From Actinocatenispora sp963805605 (lineage in GTDB: Bacteria > Actinomycetota > Actinomycetes > Mycobacteriales > Micromonosporaceae): 64,000 nucleotides of DNA. Shown here piece by piece: positions 48,316 to 57,797 of this stretch (the first letter of the stretch is position 1; every line of letters starts with the position of its first letter). Position numbers and translations under genes: made by a program. The stretch covers positions 2,666,001 through 2,730,000 of the forward strand of contig CAWDUX010000002.1 in NCBI GenBank assembly GCA_963805605.1, given 5' to 3'. The notes beneath the pieces were generated by a model. The model was not told the origin of the DNA. It ran no database searches and saw nothing but the letters and a program-made list of their open reading frames with translations.

Positions 48316-50055
48316 ATGCCCTCCATCACACCGTCGCTGCCCAGTCCGCCGTGGCGGGTGCCGAGACGGGCCGAGCACCGGCACGTTGTGGTGTGCGGCG
48401 CCAACCAGCTGACCTACCGGCTGGTGGAGGAACTGGTGACCCGGCACGGGGAGTACGTGACCGTGATCGTGCCGTCCCGGACCACCAACCGGGCGCCGGA
48501 CATCGCCGCCCTGGACAAGGTGCGGATCGTGGTGGCCGAACGGCTCGACAGCAAGGCCTTCCAGGACGCCAAGCTGAGTCGGGCCCGGTCCCTGGCGCTG
48601 GCCGCCGACGACGACGTGGGCAACCTGCACGCGGCGCTGCGGGCCCAGGAGTTCAACCGCAAGCTGCGGCTGGTCATCCGGATGTCCAACCGCAACCTGC
48701 GCGACCGGGTACACGAACTGTTCGCCGACTGTACGGCGCTGTCCGACGCGGCCACCGCCGCGCCGGCGTTCGTCGCCGCCGCACTGGACCGCCCCGCGCC
48801 GGTACGGCTACCGAACCGTACCTTCATCGTCGCGCGACGTCACAGCGTGTCCGCCGACCGCGTGGTGTGCAGCCTGGCCACCGACACCAGCGACCCGGCC
48901 GGCCCCCGGCTGCTGCCGGACAGCGACGAGCCGGCGGATCTGGTCCTGGCCACCGCCGACGGCCAACGCGAACAGGTACCGGACGACTGGGAGGAGGCGT
49001 CCGATGAAGACCGACCGCGCCGTAGCCTCGCCCGCACCATCGGCGACGCGCTGCGCCGTAACCTGCGCCGCAGCCTGGCGATCGTGGCCGCCGTACTGTT
49101 CGGGCTGATCCTGCTCGGCGTGCCGCTGCGGGTGCTGGCGCTGCACCAGTCGGTCGGCTTCGCCGTCTACGCCTCGGTACTCACCATCGCCGGTGCCGGC
49201 GACCCCGACGCCCAGTTCAGCGGTCTGGAACAGTGGATCCAGTCGATCAGCATGATCGCCGGCATCGCGCTCGTACCGACGGTCACCGCCGCGCTGGTCG
49301 ACTGGGTCACCGCCGCCCGGCTCACCGTCGCCGCCCGCAGCCGGTCCCTGCCGCGTTCCGGGCACGTCATCGTCACCGGTCTCGGTGACGTCGGTTCCCG
49401 GGTGATCAGGCAGCTCGACGACATGGGTCACCGGGTCATCGCGGTCGAGCAGAGCGACCAGGGCCCCGGGGTCGACTTCGCCCGGCGGCGGGGCATCCCG
49501 CTGATCATCGGCGACGCGACCCGGCCGGCCACCCTGGCCCGCGCACACGTCAACAGCTGCCGCGCGCTGGTACCGGTCACCAGCAACGACGTGACCAACC
49601 TGGAGATCGCCCTGAACGCCCGGGCCCGACGGCCCGACCTGCGGGTGGTACTGCGACTGTTCGACGCCGACCTGGCCGCCCGGGTACAGGAACACTTCGG
49701 TATCACCATCTCCCGCAGCGTGCCCTACCTGGCCGCACCGGCGTTCGCCGCCGCCCTGGTGGAACGCCAGGTCACCAACACCATCCCGGTCGGCCGCCGG
49801 GTACTGGTCATCGCCGAGATCCCGGTCAACGCCGGCGCCCCGCTCGCAGGCCATCCCGTACACCACCTGAACGAGGCCGGCGAATCCCGCATCATCGCCG
49901 TCCGCGGCGGCGGGAAAGGTGGCCGCTGGCAGTGGACCCCGGACGACAAGCGGGTGGTGCAACCCGACGAGCGGCTGATGGTCCTCGCGACCCGTACCGG
50001 CCTCGGCCGGATCCTGACCATCAGCGACGAACTGCCCCCGCCCGGCCCCCACTGA
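48316..50055 (+). CDS. Ion-channel-like protein with two RCK/TrkA-N domains
   Basis: 579 residues. Order: RCK-N domain (about 20-170, HVVVCGANQLTYRLVEELVT), linker, membrane span (SLAIVAAVLFGLILLGVPLR), pore-loop-like segment (VYASVLTIAGAGDPD), second span (IAGIALVPTVTAALVDWV), second RCK-N domain (GHVIVTGLGDVGSRVIRQLD) and a RCK-C-like end. This is a two-span channel architecture, but the filter is TIAGAG rather than TVGYG, so ion choice is unclear. It resembles CASTOR/POLLUX-type channels in plan. Confidence 0.8.
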   Translation: MPSITPSLPSPPWRVPRRAEHRHVVVCGANQLTYRLVEELVTRHGEYVTVIVPSRTTNRAPDIAALDKVRIVVAERLDSKAFQDAKLSRARSLALAADDDVGNLHAALRAQEFNRKLRLVIRMSNRNLRDRVHELFADCTALSDAATAAPAFVAAALDRPAPVRLPNRTFIVARRHSVSADRVVCSLATDTSDPAGPRLLPDSDEPADLVLATADGQREQVPDDWEEASDEDRPRRSLARTIGDALRRNLRRSLAIVAAVLFGLILLGVPLRVLALHQSVGFAVYASVLTIAGAGDPDAQFSGLEQWIQSISMIAGIALVPTVTAALVDWVTAARLTVAARSRSLPRSGHVIVTGLGDVGSRVIRQLDDMGHRVIAVEQSDQGPGVDFARRRGIPLIIGDATRPATLARAHVNSCRALVPVTSNDVTNLEIALNARARRPDLRVVLRLFDADLAARVQEHFGITISRSVPYLAAPAFAAALVERQVTNTIPVGRRVLVIAEIPVNAGAPLAGHPVHHLNEAGESRIIAVRGGGKGGRWQWTPDDKRVVQPDERLMVLATRTGLGRILTISDELPPPGPH

Positions 50056-50094
50056 CGGGGTGCGCGGGGCGCGGCGGGCTGACAGGGTGGGTAC

Positions 50095-51138
50095 ATGTTG
50101 CCGTGGCAGAGAAAGATGGCCGGTGCCATCGACGAGCATGTCCTCGACAGTGAACTGCTGCGGGACAATCCGTTGGGCGACCCGCACCAGCGCCCGCTGT
50201 GGGTCTACCGGCCACCCGGGTACGAGGACAGCGACCAGCCCCTACCCGTGGTGTACGTGATCCAGGGCTACACGGGGCATCTGGCGATGTGGCGGAACCG
50301 TACGCCGTTCCGCCAGCCGTTCCCGGAACTGGCCGACGCGTTGTTCGCCCGCGAGGAGGCGCCGCCGGTACTGGTCGTGTACGTGGACGCGTGGACCGCG
50401 TACGGCGGCAGCCAGTTCGTCGACTCCCCGGGCACCGGCCGGTACCTGTCGTACCTGTGTGACGAGGTGGTGCCGTGGGTGGACGCGCACTACCGGACCA
50501 TCGCCGACCGCGACCACCGGGCCATCACCGGCAAGTCCTCCGGCGGGTACGGCGCGATGGTGCTGCCGATGCTGCGCCCCGACGTGTTCGGCGCGTTGGC
50601 CACGCACGCCGGGGACGCCCTGTTCGATGTGTGCTACCGGGCGGATTTCCCGCGGCTGGCGCGCATCCTGCGCGACTCGTACGACGGGTCGATCGAGGCG
50701 TTCCGGACCGACTTCCGTACCCGGCTGCCGATGACCAGGCGGACCGACGGGGACCTGATCATGATCTACGGGGTGGCTGCGGCTTATTCGGCCGACGAGG
50801 ACGGCACGGTGCGGTTGCCGTTCGATGCGTACGGCCGGGTCGTACCGGAGGTCTGGGAACGCTGGCTGTCGCTGGACCCGGTGATGATGGCCGCCGAGCC
50901 CAGCTTCGCCCCGGCGCTGCGGTCCCTGCGCGCGGTCTGGATCGACGCCGGCACCTCGGACGAGTTCTACCTCGACGTCGGCGCCGGCGCGTTCCACGAC
51001 GCGATCCGGGCCGCCGGTGTGACCGACGATCGGATCCACTTCGAACTGTTCGACGCCGGCCACGGCGGCATCGAGTACCGCTACCCGCTGGCGCTGTCCT
51101 GGCTGGCCCACCGCCTGACCGACCAGCGCCGCCACTAG
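50095..51138 (+). CDS. Esterase D-like alpha/beta hydrolase
   Basis: 347 residues of the PF00756 esterase group (Fes, IroE, mycolyltransferase relatives). RPLWVYRPPGYEDSDQPLPV, VVYVIQGYTGHLAMW, then nucleophile AITGKSSGGYGAMVL and a His near DAGHGGIEYRYPLAL. No signal peptide is seen, so it is probably cytoplasmic. Substrate unknown. ATG 50095; ATG at codon 8 is possible. Confidence 0.85.
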   Translation: MLPWQRKMAGAIDEHVLDSELLRDNPLGDPHQRPLWVYRPPGYEDSDQPLPVVYVIQGYTGHLAMWRNRTPFRQPFPELADALFAREEAPPVLVVYVDAWTAYGGSQFVDSPGTGRYLSYLCDEVVPWVDAHYRTIADRDHRAITGKSSGGYGAMVLPMLRPDVFGALATHAGDALFDVCYRADFPRLARILRDSYDGSIEAFRTDFRTRLPMTRRTDGDLIMIYGVAAAYSADEDGTVRLPFDAYGRVVPEVWERWLSLDPVMMAAEPSFAPALRSLRAVWIDAGTSDEFYLDVGAGAFHDAIRAAGVTDDRIHFELFDAGHGGIEYRYPLALSWLAHRLTDQRRH

Positions 51139-51143
51139 ATCCG

Positions 51144-52199
51144 TCAGTACGTCAGGCGGGCGATCTGTGCCTTGACGCCAGACGCCCAGCAGGCGTGGTG
51201 GGCGCACTGGACGGCGTCGTAGCTGGTGGTGTCGAAGCCGGTCCAGCTGCGGCCGGCGTCGGTGGAGACGTCGCTGCCGGTTGGGCCGACCGCGAGCACG
51301 GTGTGGCCGTCACGCCAGGCGGAGCCGGAACGGTACTGGCCGGGAGCGTGCGCATCGTCGGTCAGCGGCCAGCTCCGGCCGCCGTCGCCGGTGTGCGCCA
51401 GGGCGTGCGGCGCGTCGGCCGGCTTCAGGTAGTCGCCGCCGATCGCGATGCCGTGCCGTGGGTCCCGGAACGCCAGCGAGAAGATGCCGGCGGACGGTGA
51501 GCTGGGGATCCCGGTCTCGGTGTAGCGCCAGTGCAGCCCGCCGTCGTCGGAGCGGTACACCCGGCTCGCGGCGCCGCCGCCGGACGCCAGGTACGCGGTG
51601 TGCCCAGCGGTGACCAGGCAGGTGCCGCTGGCCGCGAAGCCGGCTTCGCCGGGCTGGGCGGCGGGCATCCCGGCCGACGGCAGCACCCGCCAGTGCCGAC
51701 CACCGTCCGATGTGGACAGAATGCGGAACTTGCCGTCGACCGGGTCTGACATGGCCAGACCGTGCCGCAGATCGTAGAAGGCGGTGCAGTCGTAGAACGC
51801 GGCCGGATCGGTGTTGCGGAACGCCAGATTCCAGTGCCGGCCGCCATCATCGGTGACGTAGATCCGGGACGCGTCACCCTCCCCGATGGAGAGCGCCACC
51901 GCGTGCCACGGGTCGCTCGCCTCGATGTCCCGGAACTCCAGGCCGGCCGCGCCGGGCGGGGTGACGCTCTGCCAGTGCCGGCCACCGTCGACGGTTCGTA
52001 CCACCAGGCCGTCCGTGCCGTCGGTGCCGGCGGCCCAGGCCACCCGCGCGTCCACCGCGGCCAGGCCCCGGAATTCGCCGGTGCCGGTACGCACCACCTG
52101 CCAGTGCGGTGTGCCCGGACCGGCAGAGGCCGGCGTGACGGCGGTCAGGCCGGCGGCGGTCGCGAGGGCGACTGCGCCCAGTACCCGGAAGATCCTCAT
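51144..52199 (-). CDS. Secreted YCF48/sialidase-like beta-propeller protein
   Basis: 351 residues with a signal peptide (MRIFRVLGAVALATAAGLTA, cleavage after ASA). The mature part has about six repeats with S-x-D-x-G-x-x-W Asp-box-like motifs (TVDGGRHWQSV, VTDDGGRHWNLA, SDDGGLHWRYT, STDAGRSWTGF), as in YCF48/photosystem II assembly-like propellers. It probably binds rather than cleaves glycans or proteins. TAGGTT lies 7 nt before ATG 52199. Confidence 0.85.
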   Translation of the reverse strand: MRIFRVLGAVALATAAGLTAVTPASAGPGTPHWQVVRTGTGEFRGLAAVDARVAWAAGTDGTDGLVVRTVDGGRHWQSVTPPGAAGLEFRDIEASDPWHAVALSIGEGDASRIYVTDDGGRHWNLAFRNTDPAAFYDCTAFYDLRHGLAMSDPVDGKFRILSTSDGGRHWRVLPSAGMPAAQPGEAGFAASGTCLVTAGHTAYLASGGGAASRVYRSDDGGLHWRYTETGIPSSPSAGIFSLAFRDPRHGIAIGGDYLKPADAPHALAHTGDGGRSWPLTDDAHAPGQYRSGSAWRDGHTVLAVGPTGSDVSTDAGRSWTGFDTTSYDAVQCAHHACWASGVKAQIARLTY

Positions 52200-52206
52200 G
52201 GTCAGA

Positions 52207-52212
52207 AACCTA
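52207..52212 (-). promoter_or_regulatory. -10 box for propeller protein gene
   Basis: TAGGTT, 7 nt before ATG 52199. Confidence 0.4.
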
Positions 52213-52302
52213 CTGGTTTCCGCCCCGTCGGTCGAGCCTCGTCCGGGCTGCGACCCCGACAGGGTCGGCCCGGACTCCCCGGGGCGCGCGACCCGGACGG
52301 GC

Positions 52303-53610
52303 TCAGCCGCGCGCCACCCCGGGGCGCACCGAGCCCGGGTCGGCGTACTCGTCGTCGGCGTCGGCCTCGGGACCCTCCGCCCCGGCGGCGGCAAGCTCCT
52401 CGTCGTCGGACAGTTCGGCGCCCAGGACCGCCTGCTCGTCACGCCGGTGGGACAGCACGTTGTCTAGGAAGGAGATGAGTGCGATGTGCATGCCGACATC
52501 CAGCCCGGCCTCCTCGGACATGTACCACCGGTGGTCCAGCAGCTGGTGGAACAGTTCCGGGGCCTCCAACTTGCCGCACATCTCGCTTGGTACCGCCCGC
52601 ACGACCGGCTCGAACACGTCGGTCAGCCAGTGCGCGGCCGCGATCTGCTCGTCGTCGATGTCGTTGGCCACCCGGTAGGTATCCAGGTCGTTGAGGAGTC
52701 GGCGGGCCTGGTTCTCCTCGGCGTCCAGGGCGGTGAGGGCCTGCAACCGGCGAGTGTGGTGACCGGCGTCCACGACCTTGGGTCGCACCCGGTACGAGTC
52801 GCCTGCCTCGGCCGTGTTCATCGACATCTCGGCGACGTCGAAACCGAGACCGTTGAGCCGCCGGATCCGGGACTCCAGCTTGTGTCGTTCCCGGCGACCG
52901 ATCACCTCCTCGTAGGTGATCTCGTGCCAGAGGCCCTCGTACCGGTCGACGACCTGCTCGGACACCCATTCCGGGTCGATCGACCGGTGCAGGTAGCCGC
53001 CGGCCTCCAGGTCGAGGGCCTCGCCGAAGATGTTGACCCGGGCAAGTTCCAGGTCCTCGTCGCGCTGCCCGTTGGACAGTTGGTTGTGTAGCGCGCCGGT
53101 CTCCGCGTCCACCAGGTAGGCGGCGAAGGCGCCGGCGTCGCGGCGGAACAGGGTGTTGGACAGCGAACAGTCACCCCAGAAGAAGCCGGTCAGGTGCAGC
53201 CGGACGAGCAGCGCGGCCAGTGCGTCGAGTAGCCGGTTCATCGTCGCCGGCCGCAGCGTGTGGCTGAACAGGGCACGGTACGGCAGGGAGAACTGCAGGT
53301 GCCGGGTGATCAGTACCGGATCCAGCGGCTCGCCGTCGGCGTCCCGTCGGTCGTAGCCGATCGCGACGCCCTGTACGGCTGGTGCGTCGAGTCGTTCCAG
53401 CCCACGCAGCAGGCCGTACTCCTTCTCCGCGACGCGCTGGCCGGTCTCCTTGACCGCGTAGACGACGTCGCCGAGCCGGACGAACCGTACGACGTGGCGG
53501 GAGATGCCGCGGGGCAGCGCGACCAGCCAGTTGGCCGGCCACTGTTCCAGTGGCAGCTCCCACGGCAGGTCCAGCAGGGCCGGATCAGTGAGCGCGGACG
53601 TGATCTGCAC
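52303..53610 (-). CDS. DUF4032 protein with kinase-like core
   Basis: 435 residues, GTG start. The N-terminal half carries kinase-like motifs: VVYAVKETGQRVAEKEYGLL (Lys and Glu of an ATP site) and GFFWGDCSLSNTLF followed by AAYLVDAETGALH (catalytic Asp, Asn and metal Asp). DUF4032 follows, with an acidic Asp/Glu/Ala tail. The GDCSLSN loop replaces the standard HxDxxxxN, so activity is possible but not proven. Confidence 0.82.
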   Translation of the reverse strand: MQITSALTDPALLDLPWELPLEQWPANWLVALPRGISRHVVRFVRLGDVVYAVKETGQRVAEKEYGLLRGLERLDAPAVQGVAIGYDRRDADGEPLDPVLITRHLQFSLPYRALFSHTLRPATMNRLLDALAALLVRLHLTGFFWGDCSLSNTLFRRDAGAFAAYLVDAETGALHNQLSNGQRDEDLELARVNIFGEALDLEAGGYLHRSIDPEWVSEQVVDRYEGLWHEITYEEVIGRRERHKLESRIRRLNGLGFDVAEMSMNTAEAGDSYRVRPKVVDAGHHTRRLQALTALDAEENQARRLLNDLDTYRVANDIDDEQIAAAHWLTDVFEPVVRAVPSEMCGKLEAPELFHQLLDHRWYMSEEAGLDVGMHIALISFLDNVLSHRRDEQAVLGAELSDDEELAAAGAEGPEADADDEYADPGSVRPGVARG

Positions 53611-53769
53611 GCCTCACAGCATGCCGCGCCCGGCCCGGCTGCGGCACCCCGCCAGTTCGGTGAACATCGTCGCTCCGACCGGACTGAACTGCTAAGAGTA
53701 GATATTGCGTCACTCACAGCATCTGCCGGTTCGACCCGCTCGTTATCGACACGAAGAGAGGAGCGGTAC

Positions 53770-55134
53770 ATGCCACGTCGTCGGTCGGTCCTGCTCGTCA
53801 CCGGACTCTGCGCGATCGCCGCGCTGGCCGTGACAAGTGACACGGGCGCCGCAGCCCCAGCCGGAATCCCCCTGGTCGCCGCCGCGTCCAGCCACCACAC
53901 CCTGCCGGGACACTCCGCCGCGGCGCTCCCACCACAGATCGACCGACCCGCCGACACCAGCGAGGTGGCCCGATCAGCCAGCTCCGTCGACACCGACGCC
54001 CGGGCCGTCGCCCGCAGCGTCGCGGACGGCGTCTCCGGGGGTGAAGAAGCAGGTCACCAGGAGAACGTGGCCCGGCGGCTCGGTTACACCGGCGCGCGCA
54101 CCGCGACCTTCTCCTACCCCGGCGCCAGCTACGTGAAGGTGCACATCACCCGGCTGCTGGTGCGGCCCGGCGACCGGATCACCGTCACCGACCCGGCCCG
54201 AACCCAGCGCTACACGTACCACAGCGACCCGCGGCTGCTCGCCGTACGGGGCGACTCCCCGGTCACCGACAGCGGCCCCGACGGCTTCTGGGCCATGTCC
54301 ATCACCGGCGACACCGCCGTCGTCACGCTGCACCGCGCCCTGCCCGGACCCGGCGCCGGTACGTTCGCGGTCGACATCGACCGGGTCGCGCACGGCTTCA
54401 CTGCCGCCGAACGGTCCGTGCGCGCACACGACGAGCGCATCGCGGACGACCGGCAGCCCGAGAGCCTCTGCGGCGCGGACGACAGCCAGGACGCGGTCTG
54501 CTACCGGACCCAGGACCCGGTCGCCTACCAGCACAGCCTGCCCGTCGCCCGGCTGCTGATCAACGGCACGACCCTGTGTACGGCGTGGCGGGTCACCACC
54601 GACAACCGGATGCTGACCAACAACCACTGCATCGCCACCCAGTCCGACGTGCGCAACGCCGAGGTCTGGTTCAACTACCAGTGCTCCGTCTGCGGCGGGA
54701 AGAGCATCGAACCCGTCACCAAAGTGCCCGGCGGCGAACTGCTCCGCACCGACCCCACACTCGACTACGCGTTGTTCACCGTGGCGAACTTCGCCGCCGT
54801 ACAACGGTTCGGCTACCTCACCCTGGACCCCCGGCTGCCCCGCGCCGGCGAGGAGGTCTACATCCCGCAGCACCCCCAGGGCGAGCCGACGAAACTGTCC
54901 GTCAGCTCAGACTCCGACCCGGCCGCCGTCTGCCGGATCGACATGGCCGAGATCGACGGGTACGCGGCGCGCTCCGACACCGCGTACCGGTGCGACACCG
55001 AGCCCGGATCGTCCGGATCGCCGGTCATCTCCCGGCAGACCAACGGCGTCATCGCCATCCACCACCTCGGCGGCTGCCCCAACAGCGGCGTACGGATGGA
55101 CCTGATCTACGGGCAGATCAGGACCCTGCTCTGA
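53770..55134 (+). CDS. Secreted trypsin-like serine protease
   Basis: 454 residues: signal peptide (MPRRRSVLLVTGLCAIAALA, then AAAPA), a propeptide/N-terminal domain (about 30-240), and a trypsin-like domain with H286 (TNNHC), D332 (LDYALF) and S415 (PGSSGSPV) as the triad. Cys pairs and CSVCGGK suggest disulfides. The open frame extends to 53260, but ATG 53770 has GAGAGGAG upstream and starts the signal peptide. It is divergent from DUF4032. Confidence 0.88.
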   Translation: MPRRRSVLLVTGLCAIAALAVTSDTGAAAPAGIPLVAAASSHHTLPGHSAAALPPQIDRPADTSEVARSASSVDTDARAVARSVADGVSGGEEAGHQENVARRLGYTGARTATFSYPGASYVKVHITRLLVRPGDRITVTDPARTQRYTYHSDPRLLAVRGDSPVTDSGPDGFWAMSITGDTAVVTLHRALPGPGAGTFAVDIDRVAHGFTAAERSVRAHDERIADDRQPESLCGADDSQDAVCYRTQDPVAYQHSLPVARLLINGTTLCTAWRVTTDNRMLTNNHCIATQSDVRNAEVWFNYQCSVCGGKSIEPVTKVPGGELLRTDPTLDYALFTVANFAAVQRFGYLTLDPRLPRAGEEVYIPQHPQGEPTKLSVSSDSDPAAVCRIDMAEIDGYAARSDTAYRCDTEPGSSGSPVISRQTNGVIAIHHLGGCPNSGVRMDLIYGQIRTLL

Positions 55135-55152
55135 ACACCGCGCCCCGGTAGT

Positions 55153-55174
55153 GCCGGGCCGGTCCCGGCCCGGC
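55153..55174 (+). terminator. GC-rich hairpin after protease gene
   Basis: 8-bp arms GCCGGGCC and GGCCCGGC with a 6-nt loop, 19 bp past the stop. Confidence 0.45.
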
Positions 55175-55308
55175 CCGGCCAGACACCCCGGCCGCCACAC
55201 AGATCACCCAGGTACCGTCAGTGCTGACAGTCCGCAGGCGGCCGGTGAGGGGAGCGCAGTGATCCGCCCCGCACGTGACGGCCGAACAACCCGGCCCGCC
55301 TCCTCACC

Positions 55309-55977
55309 ATGGTGGTGACCATCAGCGCGCCACCCCGGCAGGAGCCGCAACTACGGCCCGCCGGATGGTGGGTCGAAGCCCTACTGCTCGCCGGGTTCAT
55401 CGCACTCACCGTCGCGCTCGCCCACCACAGCCTGCTGACCAGCATCGACCTGGCCCTCCGGGACTGGTCGGACACCCACCGGCCGCCCCCGCTCTACTGG
55501 ACCGCGCGGATCGTCAACTTCCTCGGCAACGGCGGCCCGATCATGACCGCCACCCTGCTGCTGTCGTTCCTGCTGGCCTGGCGTCGGCGCAGCCTACTGC
55601 CGATCTTCCCGCCCGCCGCCGTCGCCATCCTCAGCGTGATCGTCATCGTCCCGCTCAAACGCCTGACCGACCGCCCCGCCCCGCACTACTACGGGTCCGT
55701 TGACGCGTTCAGCGTCTCCGGCCAGGAGTCCTACCCCTCCGGCCACCTGCTCAACACGATCATCTGGTACGGCGTACTGTCCCTGCTCCTCGCCCCGTAC
55801 CTCCCACCCCTGGCACGCAAACTCATCCGGATCCTCCCCCCGGTCCTGGTCTTCATCAGCACCATCTACCTAGGCTTCCACTGGCTCACCGACGACCTCG
55901 CCGGCCTCGCCCTCGGCGTGGTCCTGTACCGAACAGTGGTCAGACTCAGCAAGTTGTTGGGCTTCCCCGGCCCATGA
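55309..55977 (+). CDS. PAP2-family phosphatase
   Basis: 222 residues with about five membrane segments. The three PAP2 motifs are present: KRLTDRPAP, SYPSGH and STIYLGFHWLTDDLAG. It removes phosphate from lipid phosphates such as undecaprenyl diphosphate or phosphatidic acid at the membrane face. It is convergent with a long XRE gene. Confidence 0.9.
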   Translation: MVVTISAPPRQEPQLRPAGWWVEALLLAGFIALTVALAHHSLLTSIDLALRDWSDTHRPPPLYWTARIVNFLGNGGPIMTATLLLSFLLAWRRRSLLPIFPPAAVAILSVIVIVPLKRLTDRPAPHYYGSVDAFSVSGQESYPSGHLLNTIIWYGVLSLLLAPYLPPLARKLIRILPPVLVFISTIYLGFHWLTDDLAGLALGVVLYRTVVRLSKLLGFPGP

Positions 55978-56076
55978 CGCCGGCCAGTGGTCCTGTCGGG
56001 ACAGCCCGCGGGTCAGTGAGGCGTCTCCTGCGCCGCCCCGCCTCGGCCCGCGCCGCCGTGAGGGCATCCCGGAGCC

Positions 56077-57375
56077 TCACGCGAGGCCGTGTTTGGTCTT
56101 GAGGCGGTGGTGGGCGGCGTGCAGTTCGTGGAGGAGGCGGGGGGAGCCGGCGCTGGCGGCGGGGCCGAGCGCGGTGCGTACGGTTTCGGCAGCGGCTTCC
56201 GGTTCGCCTGCGCAGGAGTAGGCGTCGACGAGTCGGGACTGTAGGAGCAGGGCGTGCCGATGGTCGGTGGGGTCGAGTCGCAGGGTGTCGGTGAGTTGGT
56301 CGATGGCCCGCCGGCCCAGTTCGGGGCGGTCCAGTGCGACGGCGAGGTCGAGGCTGATGGTGCCTTCGGCGATGCCGAGTTTCTTCGCGGTTTCGGTCTG
56401 GTCGAGCCAGGTCGGTGCACCAGTTGGGCCGGTGTCGTCGAGCAGGTCCCGGGCTGCGCCCAGCAGTCGCGTACTGTCCTGGTGCGCGCCGGTCAGCGCG
56501 CTGCCGCGGGCCTCGGCGAGGATGGCCCAGGCCCGTACCTTGGGGCCGAGGCGGGTGCCGGTCTGCGCGGTCCGGGCCCGGTCGATGGTGGTCTGCGCGT
56601 CGCGTTCCCAGCAGGCGACGGCTGCCTGCATGGTGGCGAGTTCGCTGGCTAGTTCGTGTCTGGCGGCGGCCCGCGCCCAGCCGCAGCCCCATTCGAACCA
56701 GGCGGTGGCGTCGGCGTACGCGATGCTGTCGAACCGCAACCAGCCGAGGAGCCCGGCGTGTCGGGCCGCGAGTTCGAGCAGGACGGCGTCCTGGTGGCGG
56801 GTGGCGGTGCCGCGCCAGCGCAGCAGTCGGCGGAGTTGGTGTTCCATCGGCGGGATGAGGGCGGCGGGTTCGACTGCGCAGGCGGCCGTCTCGTACGCGT
56901 CGAACAGGCTGGCGAAGGCGTGCAGTTTTTCGTCGCTGACCACGTCGGGGGCGCCCGGTTCGGGTGCGGACTGTTCGCCTGGTGGCAGGCCGGCGACCAG
57001 GGCGAGGGGTTCGGCGACGGGTGCCGGCACCCCGATGGTGGGGGTGGCGGCGAGTACGACTGGGGATCGGTCGGCCGCAGCGGGTTCGGCGGCAGGTTCG
57101 GTGGTTTCGGGTTCCCGTTGCTGTTCGGCCAGCAGCGGCCAGAGTGCGGCCAGTTCGCCGCCGGTGCCGAGGGTCTGGTCGCAGAGTTCGGCGAGTTCTC
57201 GGGGCGGCCAGCGTTCGCCGGTCTCCACCTTGCTGATGTGGGAGTGGTCGTAGCCGACCTGATGCCCCAGTTCGGCCTGGGTGAGTCGGCTCTTCTGCCG
57301 CCAGTGCCGTAGCCGCCAGCCGAAGTAGGCGAGCAGCGAACTCGACGGACTGAGTTTCCGCCGCGTGCGGGACAT
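56077..57375 (-). CDS. Long XRE-family regulator with TPR-like C-terminus
   Basis: 432 residues. A helix-turn-helix at about 10-70 (LRHWRQKSRLTQAELGHQVG, YDHSHISKVETGERWPPREL), an Ala/Pro linker, and a C-terminal helical-repeat region (about 200-430) typical of actinomycete transcription regulators with tetratricopeptide-like sensors. ATG 57375 has GGAGGTG 7 nt upstream. Function unknown; it is convergent with the PAP2 gene. Confidence 0.85.
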   Translation of the reverse strand: MSRTRRKLSPSSSLLAYFGWRLRHWRQKSRLTQAELGHQVGYDHSHISKVETGERWPPRELAELCDQTLGTGGELAALWPLLAEQQREPETTEPAAEPAAADRSPVVLAATPTIGVPAPVAEPLALVAGLPPGEQSAPEPGAPDVVSDEKLHAFASLFDAYETAACAVEPAALIPPMEHQLRRLLRWRGTATRHQDAVLLELAARHAGLLGWLRFDSIAYADATAWFEWGCGWARAAARHELASELATMQAAVACWERDAQTTIDRARTAQTGTRLGPKVRAWAILAEARGSALTGAHQDSTRLLGAARDLLDDTGPTGAPTWLDQTETAKKLGIAEGTISLDLAVALDRPELGRRAIDQLTDTLRLDPTDHRHALLLQSRLVDAYSCAGEPEAAAETVRTALGPAASAGSPRLLHELHAAHHRLKTKHGLA

Positions 57376-57797
57376 CCGGTTCACCTCCAGACCACACCGG
57401 GTACAGCACTCACCGGGCTGGTCGGAGAGGGACTGGTGTCCCGCGGTGACACTGTGCCGCCGCAACGCTGACCGGTTCCCGGTGGGTTCCTTACAGCGTG
57501 TGGTGTCCGTCCGCGACCGTCAACCGTCAACCGTCGGCTGAATTGTGTTCCGGTCGATTCCGACCCGGTCGAACGGGGCGTGGTCGCTGCGAGGGTCACC
57601 TTCGCTCTCCGGTCCGTGCTGGTGCAGGCCCGTCGAGGTACGTGGTGAACTGCTCTTGCGGGGCGGTGTGCGGGTCGAGTTCCGCACTGCCCCACCGGGC
57701 GAACCGTACGGGCTCGTCGGCGTTGCTTTTCCCGGACGGGGGCGGAAGAAGGCGGGTGCACCACCTGTCGGTGGTGCACCCGCTTGTAGTGCGATGG
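57376..57797. other. Intergenic region between XRE and M4 protease genes
   Basis: 422 bp without a supported gene. It holds the XRE promoter, a 7-bp repeat ACCGTCA x 2.9 (57516-57535) and the protease terminator (57752-57783). Confidence 0.5.
57752..57783 (-). terminator. Terminator of M4 protease gene
   Basis: A perfect 14-bp stem GCGGGTGCACCACC/GGTGGTGCACCCGC with a 4-nt loop, 14 bp beyond the stop. Confidence 0.8.
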
